Source: Ignavibacteria bacterium
GTDB lineage: Bacteria; Bacteroidota; Ignavibacteria; Tepidaquicellales; Tepidaquicellaceae
Direction of reading: 5' to 3'
DNA length: 64,000 bases
Assembly (NCBI GenBank): GCA_016704345.1
Contig: JADJAH010000003.1
Location: 434,001-498,000 of the forward strand
In this document: positions 46,683 to 55,497 of the stretch, piece after piece
Numbering within the stretch: position 1 is the first letter of the stretch
Layout of the letters: each line of letters begins with the position of its first letter
Position numbers and translations under genes: made by a program
The notes under the pieces: model-generated
Databases searched by the model: none
What the model was told of the DNA's origin: nothing
The model's input: the letters and a program-made list of their open reading frames with translations, nothing else

Positions 46683-48647
46683 ATGTGTGGAATATTCGGC
46701 GTACTAAAGCTTAACAGTACGGGCGTTGACATTCAACGTCTGCAGAATGCGGTTAACATTATCCGCCACAGAGGTCCTGATGATGAAGGCTATGCGCTTA
46801 TTGATACAGGCACAGGTACAATGCAAGAATGTTTCGGCGACACATCACAGATAAAGAAAGGAAGCCACATCCTTTCAGCCGCAGGCAATAATTCAGATCT
46901 CGCTTTAGGTTTCAGAAGACTCTCAATACTCGATCTGTCACCCAACGGTCATCAGCCATTTACAAATGAAGATAATTCTGTATGCCTGATATTCAACGGA
47001 GAGATTTACAACTACATTGAGATCAGGGAAGAACTCCTCGCCAAAGGGTACAAATTCAGAACAGCAACAGATACCGAAGTAATACTCAACTCATATCTTG
47101 AATGGGGAACCGACTGCCTTCAGAAGTTTAACGGGATGTGGGCAATAGCCTTGTATGATGTGAAAAAAGATCTTCTCTTTTGTTCGAGAGACAGATTTGG
47201 TGTGAAGCCGTTCTATTATTATCTTGATGATAAAAATTTTGTATTCGCTTCGGAGATGAAGTCGATTATAGAATATTTCAAGAGTGATCAGACATTTGTA
47301 AAGAGACTCAATGAAGACATCGTCTATGATTATCTTATAAATAATTTTGTTGATCACACTGAAAAGACATTCATCTCCGGCATCAATCATCTTCCTCCTT
47401 CGCACTTCATTAAGTTTGACAAGAAAAAGCCACACGTTGAGAAATACTTTACTATTGAAGTAAACAAGGAGCTCGGGAATTACGACAGCCGTAAGTTTGA
47501 CAAACTGAATAAAATATATGCTGATTTAATCTACGATGCAGTAAGTCTGAGACTAAGGTCGGATGTTCCGGTCGGCACTTGCCTTAGCGGCGGACTGGAT
47601 TCATCGACCATAACATCAATTATCAGCAGCATCATAGTGAATGAAGGTGAGAAGGCGCAACTTGGCGAAAGGCAGAAAACATTCTCCGCTGTTTATGATG
47701 ATGCATTGTATGACGAAAGAAGATTCATTGAGAAGATCGTCGCGCAATCGAATTGCAGTTCACATTATGTGTTTCCTGACAATTCGGATTTTGTGAGCGA
47801 AGTTGAGGATTTCATATTTCAGCTTGACGAACCTGTAGCAGGTACTTCTCCCTATGCACAATGGAATGTCATGCGGCTGGCACGTGAGAACGGCGTAACT
47901 GTTTTGCTGGACGGACAGGGTGCGGATGAATCTCTCGGCGGATATGAAGTTTATTTTGGATTTCTGTATTCGAACTTATTCAGCAAAGGTAATTACGTTC
48001 AATTGTTTTCCGAAGTGCTGAAAAATTTCAGAAAGGGAATAGAGATATCCTCTCGAGGAATGAAGTATTACCTTACGCAAAAGAGCGGCAACGTTAAGCG
48101 CACTACTGCAGAATATTACGATGCAGGATTCATCAATTGTCACAAAGACAGAAATGTATTGTCATATAGAACGAAGGACAATCTTAACCTGAAGCTCTTT
48201 GAAGATCTGACTTCGTACATTCTTCCCTCTTTGCTTAGATATGAAGACAGGAATGCCATGAGATTTTCGATAGAGTCCAGAACACCTTTTCTTGATTATA
48301 GGCTAATAAAGATGCTTTTTGAAACAGAAGGCATATACAAAATTCATAACGGATGGAGCAAGTGGATTCTTAGAAATTCTATGAACGGGAAATTACCGGA
48401 CGAGATCACCTGGCGAAGAGACAAGAAAGGTTTCCCGACTCCGGAAAGAAGATGGATGATGAAACTTAAAGATGATTTTATCCGAACAATGAACGAAGAC
48501 AGTTCGGGCGTTACGAAGTTGTTTGACATGAAGAAGATCATTTCGGATTATAACAGCATTTCGAATGACCCGGGCATCAAGTCACATTTTCTTTGGAAGA
48601 TCTACAATCTTGTGAAGTGGTGCAAACTGTATGGTGTCACAGCATGA
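46683..48647 (+). CDS. asnB: Glutamine-hydrolysing asparagine synthetase
   Basis: This 654-residue enzyme has an N-terminal glutaminase domain with the nucleophile Cys2 (MCGIFGVLK), NIIRHRGPDDEG, and the glutamine-binding FNGEIYNY block, followed by the ATP-pyrophosphatase domain with SGGLDSS at residues 302-308 and RDKKGFPTPERRW near the C-terminus. It makes asparagine from aspartate, or amidates another carboxylate. Copies in polysaccharide clusters often amidate uronic acids, so either role is possible. It is longer than E. coli AsnB by about 100 residues, like many cluster-borne forms. It follows YfhO by 60 bp on the same strand. Confidence 0.93.
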   Translation: MCGIFGVLKLNSTGVDIQRLQNAVNIIRHRGPDDEGYALIDTGTGTMQECFGDTSQIKKGSHILSAAGNNSDLALGFRRLSILDLSPNGHQPFTNEDNSVCLIFNGEIYNYIEIREELLAKGYKFRTATDTEVILNSYLEWGTDCLQKFNGMWAIALYDVKKDLLFCSRDRFGVKPFYYYLDDKNFVFASEMKSIIEYFKSDQTFVKRLNEDIVYDYLINNFVDHTEKTFISGINHLPPSHFIKFDKKKPHVEKYFTIEVNKELGNYDSRKFDKLNKIYADLIYDAVSLRLRSDVPVGTCLSGGLDSSTITSIISSIIVNEGEKAQLGERQKTFSAVYDDALYDERRFIEKIVAQSNCSSHYVFPDNSDFVSEVEDFIFQLDEPVAGTSPYAQWNVMRLARENGVTVLLDGQGADESLGGYEVYFGFLYSNLFSKGNYVQLFSEVLKNFRKGIEISSRGMKYYLTQKSGNVKRTTAEYYDAGFINCHKDRNVLSYRTKDNLNLKLFEDLTSYILPSLLRYEDRNAMRFSIESRTPFLDYRLIKMLFETEGIYKIHNGWSKWILRNSMNGKLPDEITWRRDKKGFPTPERRWMMKLKDDFIRTMNEDSSGVTKLFDMKKIISDYNSISNDPGIKSHFLWKIYNLVKWCKLYGVTA

Positions 48648-48697
48648 TTGTCGGTGGCAAAAATCATTAATCATTTTCATAAACTCAATTCAGCAAA

Positions 48698-49252
48698 ATG
48701 GATAAAGGATATGTAACTATGATCGGGAACCTCAAAAAGAACACGGGAAAGTCTCTTGAGGATTGGATCTCGATCGTTAAAAAGAAGAACTTCGAAAAGC
48801 ACGGTGAGATAATGAAGTACTTAAAAGAAGAACATTCGCTTTCTCACGGTTTTGCAAATCTCATTGCGCTCAGTTCAAAAGGCAAGCTTGCAGATTCAGA
48901 AGAAAGCGGAGACAGATTGATCGAAGCACAGTACAAAGGCAAGGAGAATCTTCGTCCTATTCATGACAAGCTGCTTGCAAAGATCTTGAAACTCGGTAAA
49001 GACATTGAGATCGCTCCTAAGAATGCTTATGTGAGTTTGAAGAGAAAGAAGCAGTTTGCAATGCTGATACCTGCAACGAAAACCAGATATGAGATCGGTT
49101 TGAATCTCAAAGGTCAGGCAGGAAAGGGCATACTTGAAGAAGTAAAAGCAGCTAATTCAATGTGTTCGCATAAGATCAAGTTGGAGAGCGTTGAAGAAAT
49201 TTCGGATGAAGTAATGGACTGGATAAGGGCCGCATACGAGTCTGCCGGTTAG
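48698..49252 (+). CDS. DUF4287/DUF5655 domain protein
   Basis: This 184-residue soluble protein has an N-terminal TGKSLEDWISIVKK helical domain (DUF4287) with KEEHSLSHGFANLIA, and a C-terminal DUF5655-type domain with LGKDIEIAPKNAYVSLKRKKQFAML. Both families are of unknown function and often occur together in Bacteroidota. The start could be the second methionine at 48719 (MIGNLKK). It lies 50 bp after asnB on the same strand but has no obvious link to glycan synthesis. Confidence 0.8.
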   Translation: MDKGYVTMIGNLKKNTGKSLEDWISIVKKKNFEKHGEIMKYLKEEHSLSHGFANLIALSSKGKLADSEESGDRLIEAQYKGKENLRPIHDKLLAKILKLGKDIEIAPKNAYVSLKRKKQFAMLIPATKTRYEIGLNLKGQAGKGILEEVKAANSMCSHKIKLESVEEISDEVMDWIRAAYESAG

Positions 49253-49464
49253 AAGAATCTAGGGTATCACTTTGCCTATTAATCATAATCTTTCGCATCT
49301 AGTTTCATCTCGCGAAGTTGATAAGACGTAAAGTATTTATGTGATTGTTGTGAGTCCGGAAAGTTGAATTGGATTCAGGTTATAATTTCGAGTTTGAACA
49401 ATTGAGTAAGTATGAGTAAAAAAATTAGGCACATCAGGATTGTAAATATAATGAGACCCACATA

Positions 49465-49860
49465 GTGGCAACTCAACTGATATTCATTGCCATAGGCGGA
49501 TCACTGGGATGCGTTCTGAGGTTTGGAGTTTCGAACATGATTCAGAATTCTGCCGGAGCCTCATTCCCATGGGGAACTTTTGCAGTCAATATCATTGGCT
49601 CATTCTTAATTGGCTTCCTTGCGGAAATGTTTGATGCAGTTATAGTTCCGTCGCAGTGGAGAAGTTTTGCCACGATCGGCTTCCTCGGAGGATTTACAAC
49701 TTTTTCAACATTCTCATTTGAAACACTGAACTTACTTCGCGAGAAAGAATATCTGTATGCATTCGGAAATATTCTTGCAAGCAATGTTGTTGGAATTGCT
49801 TCGGTTGTTGCCGGAATATTTGCATTCAGAATTATTTACAAACTCACCTCAGGAAATTGA
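49465..49860 (+). CDS. crcB: Fluoride ion exporter FluC (CrcB)
   Basis: This 131-residue inner-membrane protein has four helices and the Fluc signature: GGSLGCVLRFG near residue 10, PWGTFAVNIIGSFLIG with the conserved asparagine near residue 43, and GGFTTFSTFSFE near 76 with the Phe/Thr/Ser box lining the fluoride pore. It forms a dual-topology dimer that exports fluoride passively. The GTG start at 49465 follows the hydrophobic onset. It lies 3 bp before a DUF190 gene, a known partner arrangement. I looked for a fluoride (crcB-motif) riboswitch in the 212 bp upstream and did not see one. Confidence 0.93.
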   Translation: MATQLIFIAIGGSLGCVLRFGVSNMIQNSAGASFPWGTFAVNIIGSFLIGFLAEMFDAVIVPSQWRSFATIGFLGGFTTFSTFSFETLNLLREKEYLYAFGNILASNVVGIASVVAGIFAFRIIYKLTSGN

Positions 49861-49863
49861 CTC

Positions 49864-50190
49864 ATGAATGAATTCAAAGAACAGCTTCTGCTCAGGATAT
49901 TTATCAGTGAATCAGAAAAGATCGGGGCTGTGACAGCTTTTGAGTACATAGTAAACAAGGCAAAGGAAGATGGTATCTCCGGAGTAATTGTGCTGAAAGG
50001 TATGATGGGATTCGGTTCACACAGGGTAATCCACTCTTCCAAACTTCTTGATCTTTCGACTGATTTGCCTGTAGTGATTGAACTTGTTGACTCAGATGAA
50101 GCCATAGAAAAATTTATATCCGCGCTTCGAGGTGTAATGAAATCCGGTACTGCTACTCTGGAAAGGGTTCGGGTTATAAAATTTGAATGA
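49864..50190 (+). CDS. DUF190 PII-like protein
   Basis: This 108-residue protein matches DUF190: RIFISESEKIGAVTAFEYIVNKAKEDGISG, VLKGMMGFGSHRVIHSS and a short beta-rich tail. The fold is PII-like and forms trimers. These genes are frequently linked to FluC and are presumed to bind a nucleotide or act as a regulator, but the function is not established. The 3-bp spacing to FluC makes cotranslation very likely. Confidence 0.88.
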   Translation: MNEFKEQLLLRIFISESEKIGAVTAFEYIVNKAKEDGISGVIVLKGMMGFGSHRVIHSSKLLDLSTDLPVVIELVDSDEAIEKFISALRGVMKSGTATLERVRVIKFE

Positions 50191-50282
50191 AATATAACTA
50201 CACTCAGAATCGCTCGAAGTTAAGTTAAACTAATAGAGTTTGTCCATTCTAATTACCTGCTGAAATTCGTATTTTGCCAACA

Positions 50283-51595
50283 ATGAAAAAGACTGTTTCA
50301 CTTCATACCTTAGGTTGCAAGCTGAACTACAGCGAGACTTCCACTATAGCGGGCCAATTCAGTTCTCGGGGATTCGAGGTGATAGATTACGGGCTTGCCT
50401 CGGATGTATTCGTTTTAACACTTGTTCCGTAACTGAAAATGCGGACAGAGAATGCAGGCAGATCGTAAGAAGCATTATCAGAAAGAATCCTGATGCATAT
50501 GTAATTGTAACCGGCTGCTATGCCCAGCTTCAGCCCGATGAGATTGCTTCCATAGAAGGAGTGGATCTCGTACTCGGTGCAAACGAGAAATTCCGCTTGT
50601 TCGATTACATCGAGAATCTTGAGAAGAAAGATGTCTCATGTATATTTCGCACGGAACATGAAAACATAGAAGGAATAGGAGAAGCCTTTTCAGCTGACAC
50701 AGATTCGAGAACACGGGCATTTCTGAAGATTCAGGACGGATGCGATTACAAGTGTTCGTTCTGCACGATACCTCTTGCAAGAGGAAGATCCAGAAGCTTG
50801 CCTATGGAAAGAGTCATTGAAAATGCAAGACGTCTAATTGATGCAGGGTACAAAGAGATTGTGCTTACCGGTGTCAACACAGGAGACTATGATTTTGAGA
50901 ACATGGGTCTGATTGATGTCATGTTAAATCTTGAAAAGCTGAATATTCCCAGAATAAGAGTAAGCTCGATCGAACCTAATCTGATTACAGATGACATTAT
51001 TGAATTGGTAGCCTCTTCAAACAAATTCTGCAAACACTTCCATATCCCACTGCAGAGCGGCGATCCGGATATCTTGAGATCAATGAGGCGTCGTTACGGC
51101 ACTGAGCAATACTCCGAACTCATCTCAAAAATAAACAGCAGAATACCCGAAGCAGGAATCGGCGTTGATGTTATCACAGGTTTCCCCGGAGAGACAGAAG
51201 ACAGATTCACGAACACATTTGATTTTATTGACTCATTACAGATAAGCTATCTTCATGTTTTTACTTATTCGGAAAGAAGAGATACAGATGCCGCAATGAT
51301 GACAGGCCGGGTTGATGTCAGTAAACGAAGAGCAAGGAATGAAATATTGAGAAATCTTTCTGCTAAAAAGAAGTTTGAATTCTACAGCCGGTTTGCCGGC
51401 GCTGAAGCACAAGTATTATTTGAATCTGCAAAAGATAACGGAACAATTGAGGGATACACTTCAAACTACATCCGCGTCAGATCAGATAATGCGAAAGCAT
51501 TTGCAAACAACATTGCAAGTGTAATACTGAAGAATCCCGTTGGCAGGGACATTGTTGATTGTGAGTTACTAAGTTTCGAACAAACGCTGATCTAA
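50283..51595 (+). pseudogene. mtaB: tRNA t6A methylthiotransferase MtaB, one-base frameshift
   Basis: The ATG at 50283 gives VSLHTLGCKLNYSETST, the N-terminal UPF0004 opening of the methylthiotransferase family, with the first Fe-S cysteine at residue 11. An apparent A loss at 50417-50418 shifts the frame; adding an A gives VFVLNTCSVTENADRECRQ, and the rest is open to 51595 with VTGCYAQ, the radical-SAM CDYKCSFC and a TRAM domain. It converts t6A37 to ms2t6A37 in tRNAs reading ANN codons. A conserved tRNA modification gene broken only at one AA run suggests a sequence error; total length would be 437 residues, normal for the family. It heads a six-gene co-directional run. Confidence 0.9.
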
Positions 51596-51601
51596 GAAAT
51601 T

Positions 51602-52093
51602 ATGAAGCTTTTTCTTATACGGCATTCGGCTGCAATTGAACACGAAACCAAGACTGTGACTTCGGATGATCTTCGCTTCATCTCAAGCGCAGGAAGAATG
51701 GTAGCAAGAAAAGTATTTGGTTCATTGAAAAAAAGAATGTCCGGGATTGAACAGATCTTTACAAGTCCGTTGATCAGGGCAGTTCAAACGGCGGAAATAC
51801 TTGCTACGATGATAGAGTTTAACGGTGATATAGAACTTGTCAACGAGCTTAGGAATGAATCATCGATATCATCAATAGTTTCATTGCTTGAGAAGCACAG
51901 TGAGTTAAATGAAATTGCATTAATCGGTCATGAACCTAAGATGAGTATCCTGCTAAGCACTCTTTGCGGAAGTACTTCAGGCATTGACGGGTTTTCGAAA
52001 TGCGGAGTCGCGCTTCTTGATTACTCTCCAAAAATTCACACAGGAATATTTGTAGGATATTTTGATCCGAAGAGACTTAATGTTTTGAAATGA
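51602..52093 (+). CDS. sixA: Phosphohistidine phosphatase SixA-like
   Basis: This 163-residue protein belongs to the histidine-phosphatase superfamily. The catalytic histidine is in LIRHSAAIEHE near the N-terminus, SPLIRAVQTAEIL supplies the arginine, and IGHEPKMS the second histidine. The SixA subgroup dephosphorylates phosphohistidine on HPt domains or the nitrogen PTS; the exact target is not visible. It starts 6 bp after mtaB and its stop overlaps the ABC ATPase start by 4 bp. Confidence 0.85.
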   Translation: MKLFLIRHSAAIEHETKTVTSDDLRFISSAGRMVARKVFGSLKKRMSGIEQIFTSPLIRAVQTAEILATMIEFNGDIELVNELRNESSISSIVSLLEKHSELNEIALIGHEPKMSILLSTLCGSTSGIDGFSKCGVALLDYSPKIHTGIFVGYFDPKRLNVLK

Positions 52094-52899
52094 GCAAAGT
52101 CATCGTTGCTGAAGATCTCTGCTATTCTTATTCACGAGATGCAGGTTACAGCTTTGAACTAAGAAGCATAAATATTAAGATTACGAAAGGAAGTTTCGTG
52201 TCTGTAATTGGAAGAAACGGATCGGGAAAGTCAACGCTTATCAAGCTTCTTGCAAAACAGTTCGGCAGTTACAGCGGAAATATTTTTCTTGAAGGAAAGA
52301 ACATTAATGAGTATGGTAAGAGGGAGTTTGCGCAAAAGCTGGCTTATCTTCCGCAGAATGTTTCCGTAGTTAATGAAGGCATTGAAGTTGTTGATCTTAT
52401 TATGCTGGGAAGATATCCCGCAAAAGGTGCTCTTGAGTTTGTCAATACTTCAGAGGACAGAAAAATTGTGCATGAATGCATTGAACAACTTGGCATTGGA
52501 GAGATCGCATTCAAGAAGTTTGGCGAGATTTCAGGTGGGCAGAAGCAGAAAGTTCTGATAGCCCTTACACTTGCTCAGCTTGATATCAGTTCCGATCTTC
52601 ACGGGAAAGTTTTCATTGTTGATGAACCTCTGACGTTTCTGGATGTGAATCATCAGTATGAAGTGTTCAACCTTCTCAAAGCATTTAACAAAAGAGGGCT
52701 GACCGTAATTTCAGTGATACATGATCTCAATATTGCTTTGAAGTTTACAGACATTTGCTTGCTAATGAACATTGGAAGCGTTGTGAAATTAGATAATACC
52801 GAGGATGTAATTACTGAAGAAATGCTTAGGGAACACTTTTTGATTGAAAGCAGGATAACGGAGTTTGAGAAGAATTTTTTTATTAACTACTTAACATAA
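52090..52899 (+). CDS. ABC transporter ATPase, FecE/BtuD-like
   Basis: This 269-residue ATPase has Walker A GRNGSGKST at residues 41-49, a Q-loop AYLPQN, signature ISGGQKQKV, Walker B VFIVDEPLTFLD and the switch histidine SVIHDLNIA. The type resembles metal-chelate (siderophore, vitamin B12) import ATPases. No permease or binding protein is encoded nearby, so it must partner elsewhere or have a regulatory role. It overlaps sixA by 4 bp and lies 16 bp before the hydratase gene. Confidence 0.88.
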   Translation: MSKVIVAEDLCYSYSRDAGYSFELRSINIKITKGSFVSVIGRNGSGKSTLIKLLAKQFGSYSGNIFLEGKNINEYGKREFAQKLAYLPQNVSVVNEGIEVVDLIMLGRYPAKGALEFVNTSEDRKIVHECIEQLGIGEIAFKKFGEISGGQKQKVLIALTLAQLDISSDLHGKVFIVDEPLTFLDVNHQYEVFNLLKAFNKRGLTVISVIHDLNIALKFTDICLLMNIGSVVKLDNTEDVITEEMLREHFLIESRITEFEKNFFINYLT

Positions 52900-52915
52900 A
52901 CCGGGAAAAAAGAAG

Positions 52916-53686
52916 ATGGCTTATAATAAGATACTAGTTGAGCAACACGGTCTAACGCGCAGGATAACATTAAATCGTCCCGAGAAAAGAAATTCTCTTG
53001 ATGAAGAGATGATCGCGGAGCTCACTTCAGCAATGATCACGGCATCTGAAGATAAAGACACAGGCTCGGTGTTGATTACCGGAGCAGGAGGGAATTTTTG
53101 TTCGGGATTATTTCTTGATTATCTTCAGAAGATTTCTGAGTATGATATACTTGAAAACAGAACAGACTCGTCGAGATTCAAGAATCTTCTGCTGTCCATT
53201 TACAATTGCAGGAAGCCCGTAATTGCAATGATTGAAGGCTATGCACTTGCAGGAGGATGCGGGATTGCAAGCGCATGTGATTTCATTATAGCATCGGACA
53301 AGTCTCAACTCGGTTACACAGAAGTTAAGATAGGATTTATTCCTGCAATCGTGATGGTCTTCTTATTGAAAAAAGTCTCTGAAAAAGATGCAAAAGATCT
53401 GTTGCTGACATCGAAGTTTATCACGGGAGAGGAAGCAGTCAGGATAGGTTTTGCAAACTGCGTTGTTCCGCAGTCAGAGCTGGAAGCTAAAGCCGCTGAG
53501 CTTTGTGAAGGATTGAACAAACTTCCGGCAAGTTCTATAGCGCTGACCAAGGAAATGTTCACAAATATCTCTTCAATGAGTTTTGAGTCCGCACTAGAAT
53601 ATGCAGTGGATCTTAATGCGATCACAAGAATGACCGAAGCATGCAGGAACGGAGTGTCAAAGTTTTTATCAAAAAGCAGCAAATAA
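52916..53686 (+). CDS. Enoyl-CoA hydratase/isomerase (crotonase superfamily)
   Basis: This 256-residue crotonase-fold protein shows RITLNRPEKRNSLDEEM at the N-terminus, the oxyanion-hole segments GAGGNFCSGLFLD and IEGYALAGGCGIASACDF, and GYTEVKIGFIPA with a retained glutamate that acts as acid/base in hydratases. It is probably a short-chain enoyl-CoA or methylglutaconyl-CoA hydratase, but no pathway genes lie next to it. It is 12 bp before the aminotransferase gene. Confidence 0.87.
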   Translation: MAYNKILVEQHGLTRRITLNRPEKRNSLDEEMIAELTSAMITASEDKDTGSVLITGAGGNFCSGLFLDYLQKISEYDILENRTDSSRFKNLLLSIYNCRKPVIAMIEGYALAGGCGIASACDFIIASDKSQLGYTEVKIGFIPAIVMVFLLKKVSEKDAKDLLLTSKFITGEEAVRIGFANCVVPQSELEAKAAELCEGLNKLPASSIALTKEMFTNISSMSFESALEYAVDLNAITRMTEACRNGVSKFLSKSSK

Positions 53687-53698
53687 AATTATACTAAA

Positions 53699-54760
53699 AT
53701 GAGCAAACCAAAATTCGATACAATTCAATATCTTGACAGGAATGAATCTCAATATGGCCCAACCCCGAAGGTTTACGAATATCTGAAGAATGTGCAGATA
53801 GGTGATGTGGCTTGGTACTCGCGTGACTTTGCCAGAGGAGTAAAGTCAAAGTTGTCGGAGAGAATCGCGGCCGATTATGGATTCAAAGAAACCCAGATAA
53901 TTCTTTCATACGGAAGCGAAGACATACTGAAACAGATCATTCACAGATATCTTTCACGCGGTGAGAAAGTTCTGATACCCAGAGAGGCCTGGTGGTATTA
54001 CAAAAAGGTCGCATATGAAGTAGGCGGTTTCAATGTTGAGTATCCGATGATCAAGGGAAAGCTTGACGGAGTTGATTCTTTTCTTTATGATGTTGACAAG
54101 ATGATAAAGATTTATGAAAGAGAGCGTCCGAGGATAGTTATCATAGCCTCGCCTAACAATCCCACGGGCAACATGATCTCTCGTGAGGATCTCGGAAAAT
54201 TTCTTGATGTATGCCGTGGCGCGATAGTAATGATTGATGAGGCGTACTGGGGATTCGGTTCAACAGACAACAGTTACATTAAGCCTTATCTGGATGAGTA
54301 TCCAAATCTGATCATCTGCAGAACATTCTCAAAGTACTTCGCACTTGCCGGTGCACGGGTCGGTTTCAGCTTTGCAGGAAACAACCTCGAAGAACTTAAA
54401 GGGTTCACTACCAGATATCTCGGCTACAATCTAATATCGGAAAATCTTGCAATGATAGCTTTGGACGATGTGGATTACTATCAGAAAGTTACAGGAATGA
54501 TGCAGGAAGACAAAGAGTATTTCTACAAAGAGTTCTCATCTCTGCCGGGATTTAAGGCGTACAAGTCGTATGCAAATTTTATGCTTGTAGATATGCCGAG
54601 AGATATCCGCAAAGGATTGGACAAGTTTCTCAAAGAAAGAAACATGCTGATCAAGTTTCTGGAAGAAGAAGCATTCAAAACAGAAACACGGATCACACTT
54701 GGAACAAGGGAACAGAATTATTATCTGATCGAGTGTATCAGAGAATTTCTAAAACAATAA
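53699..54760 (+). CDS. Class I/II aminotransferase, HisC-like
   Basis: This 353-residue PLP enzyme has ASPNNPTGNMIS with the PLP-binding asparagine, IDEAYWGFGS with the aspartate and tyrosine that hold the pyridine ring, and FSKYFALAGARVGF with the Schiff-base lysine. It most resembles histidinol-phosphate aminotransferase or threonine-phosphate decarboxylase. With no his or cob genes nearby the substrate is uncertain. It is 12 bp from the hydratase and 1 bp from the next gene. Confidence 0.87.
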   Translation: MSKPKFDTIQYLDRNESQYGPTPKVYEYLKNVQIGDVAWYSRDFARGVKSKLSERIAADYGFKETQIILSYGSEDILKQIIHRYLSRGEKVLIPREAWWYYKKVAYEVGGFNVEYPMIKGKLDGVDSFLYDVDKMIKIYERERPRIVIIASPNNPTGNMISREDLGKFLDVCRGAIVMIDEAYWGFGSTDNSYIKPYLDEYPNLIICRTFSKYFALAGARVGFSFAGNNLEELKGFTTRYLGYNLISENLAMIALDDVDYYQKVTGMMQEDKEYFYKEFSSLPGFKAYKSYANFMLVDMPRDIRKGLDKFLKERNMLIKFLEEEAFKTETRITLGTREQNYYLIECIREFLKQ

Positions 54761-54761
54761 T

Positions 54762-55355
54762 TTGAAGCAAGAAAAAAAGAACACGTCATCCGGAAAAGAT
54801 AAGAATGCAAAAGTTTCCGCGCCCGGATATTCAAAATATTTTCTGATAGCCGCCTTAATAGCCGTTGCCGGATATTTTACTTACGAGTTTGCATTCAAAG
54901 AAGAAACAAAGGTCACTGCACCTTTAGTAGTTGATCCGCGTGAGAGAATAAAGAATGTAAAAGAACCGCAGTTTGTAAAAGAAGGCGAACTTGAATTTTT
55001 GAAGAAAGATAAGAAGCAGTTGATAAGGAAGATTGAGGTGGAGGTTGCTGATAACGACCGGGAGAGGGAAATAGGATTGATGTACAGAAAGTCAATGGAT
55101 GACAATAAAGGTATGTTCTTTATTTTCAACAAAGAAGAGCCTCAGTCATTTTGGATGAAGAATACGATAATGCCCCTAGATATCATGTATGTCAATTTGG
55201 CGAATGAGATTGTGAAGATACACAAGAACACTGTTCCGTTTTCAGAGAGTTCGATCCCGTCGGGAAAGCCGGCAACTTATGTTGTAGAAGTTGCGGCAGG
55301 GTTTACTGACAGGCATGGAATTGCCGAAGGAGATCTTATTTCGTTTAGAAGATGA
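54762..55355 (+). CDS. Anchored DUF192 protein
   Basis: This 197-residue protein starts at TTG immediately after the aminotransferase stop. It has a lysine-rich cytoplasmic tail, a transmembrane anchor (YFLIAALIAVAGYFTYEFAF, about 24-43) and a DUF192 domain with EREIGLMYRKSM, DNKGMFFIFN and SFWMKNTIMPLDIMYV. DUF192 proteins are small beta-rich extracytoplasmic proteins of unknown function. It is the last gene of the run; convergent heptamers and an FNR-like gene follow. Confidence 0.87.
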   Translation: MKQEKKNTSSGKDKNAKVSAPGYSKYFLIAALIAVAGYFTYEFAFKEETKVTAPLVVDPRERIKNVKEPQFVKEGELEFLKKDKKQLIRKIEVEVADNDREREIGLMYRKSMDDNKGMFFIFNKEEPQSFWMKNTIMPLDIMYVNLANEIVKIHKNTVPFSESSIPSGKPATYVVEVAAGFTDRHGIAEGDLISFRR

Positions 55356-55471
55356 TTGATTGGACTGACGAATCCGAATGTTCCGAGAACTTGAAAGACG
55401 CAGATTGAATTACAGGAACTAAATTTCCGGATAGTGAATCAAGATTCTTCAATTGCCGGTATAAGATTCAG

Positions 55472-55491
55472 AATTCTAATTTCTAATTTCT
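55472..55491. repeat. AATT(T)CT short tandem repeat between convergent genes
   Basis: Units AATTCT, AATTTCT and AATTTCT lie 7 bp before the end of the minus-strand reductase gene. They are related to the AATTC(C/T)T arrays at 20601 and 32096. Confidence 0.6.
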
Positions 55492-55497
55492 GACAGA

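Noticed and set aside
49253..49464. Fluoride riboswitch upstream of crcB
   Set aside because: I looked for the conserved crcB-motif pairing and loop sequences ahead of the GTG start and could not find them; nothing else there supports a riboswitch.
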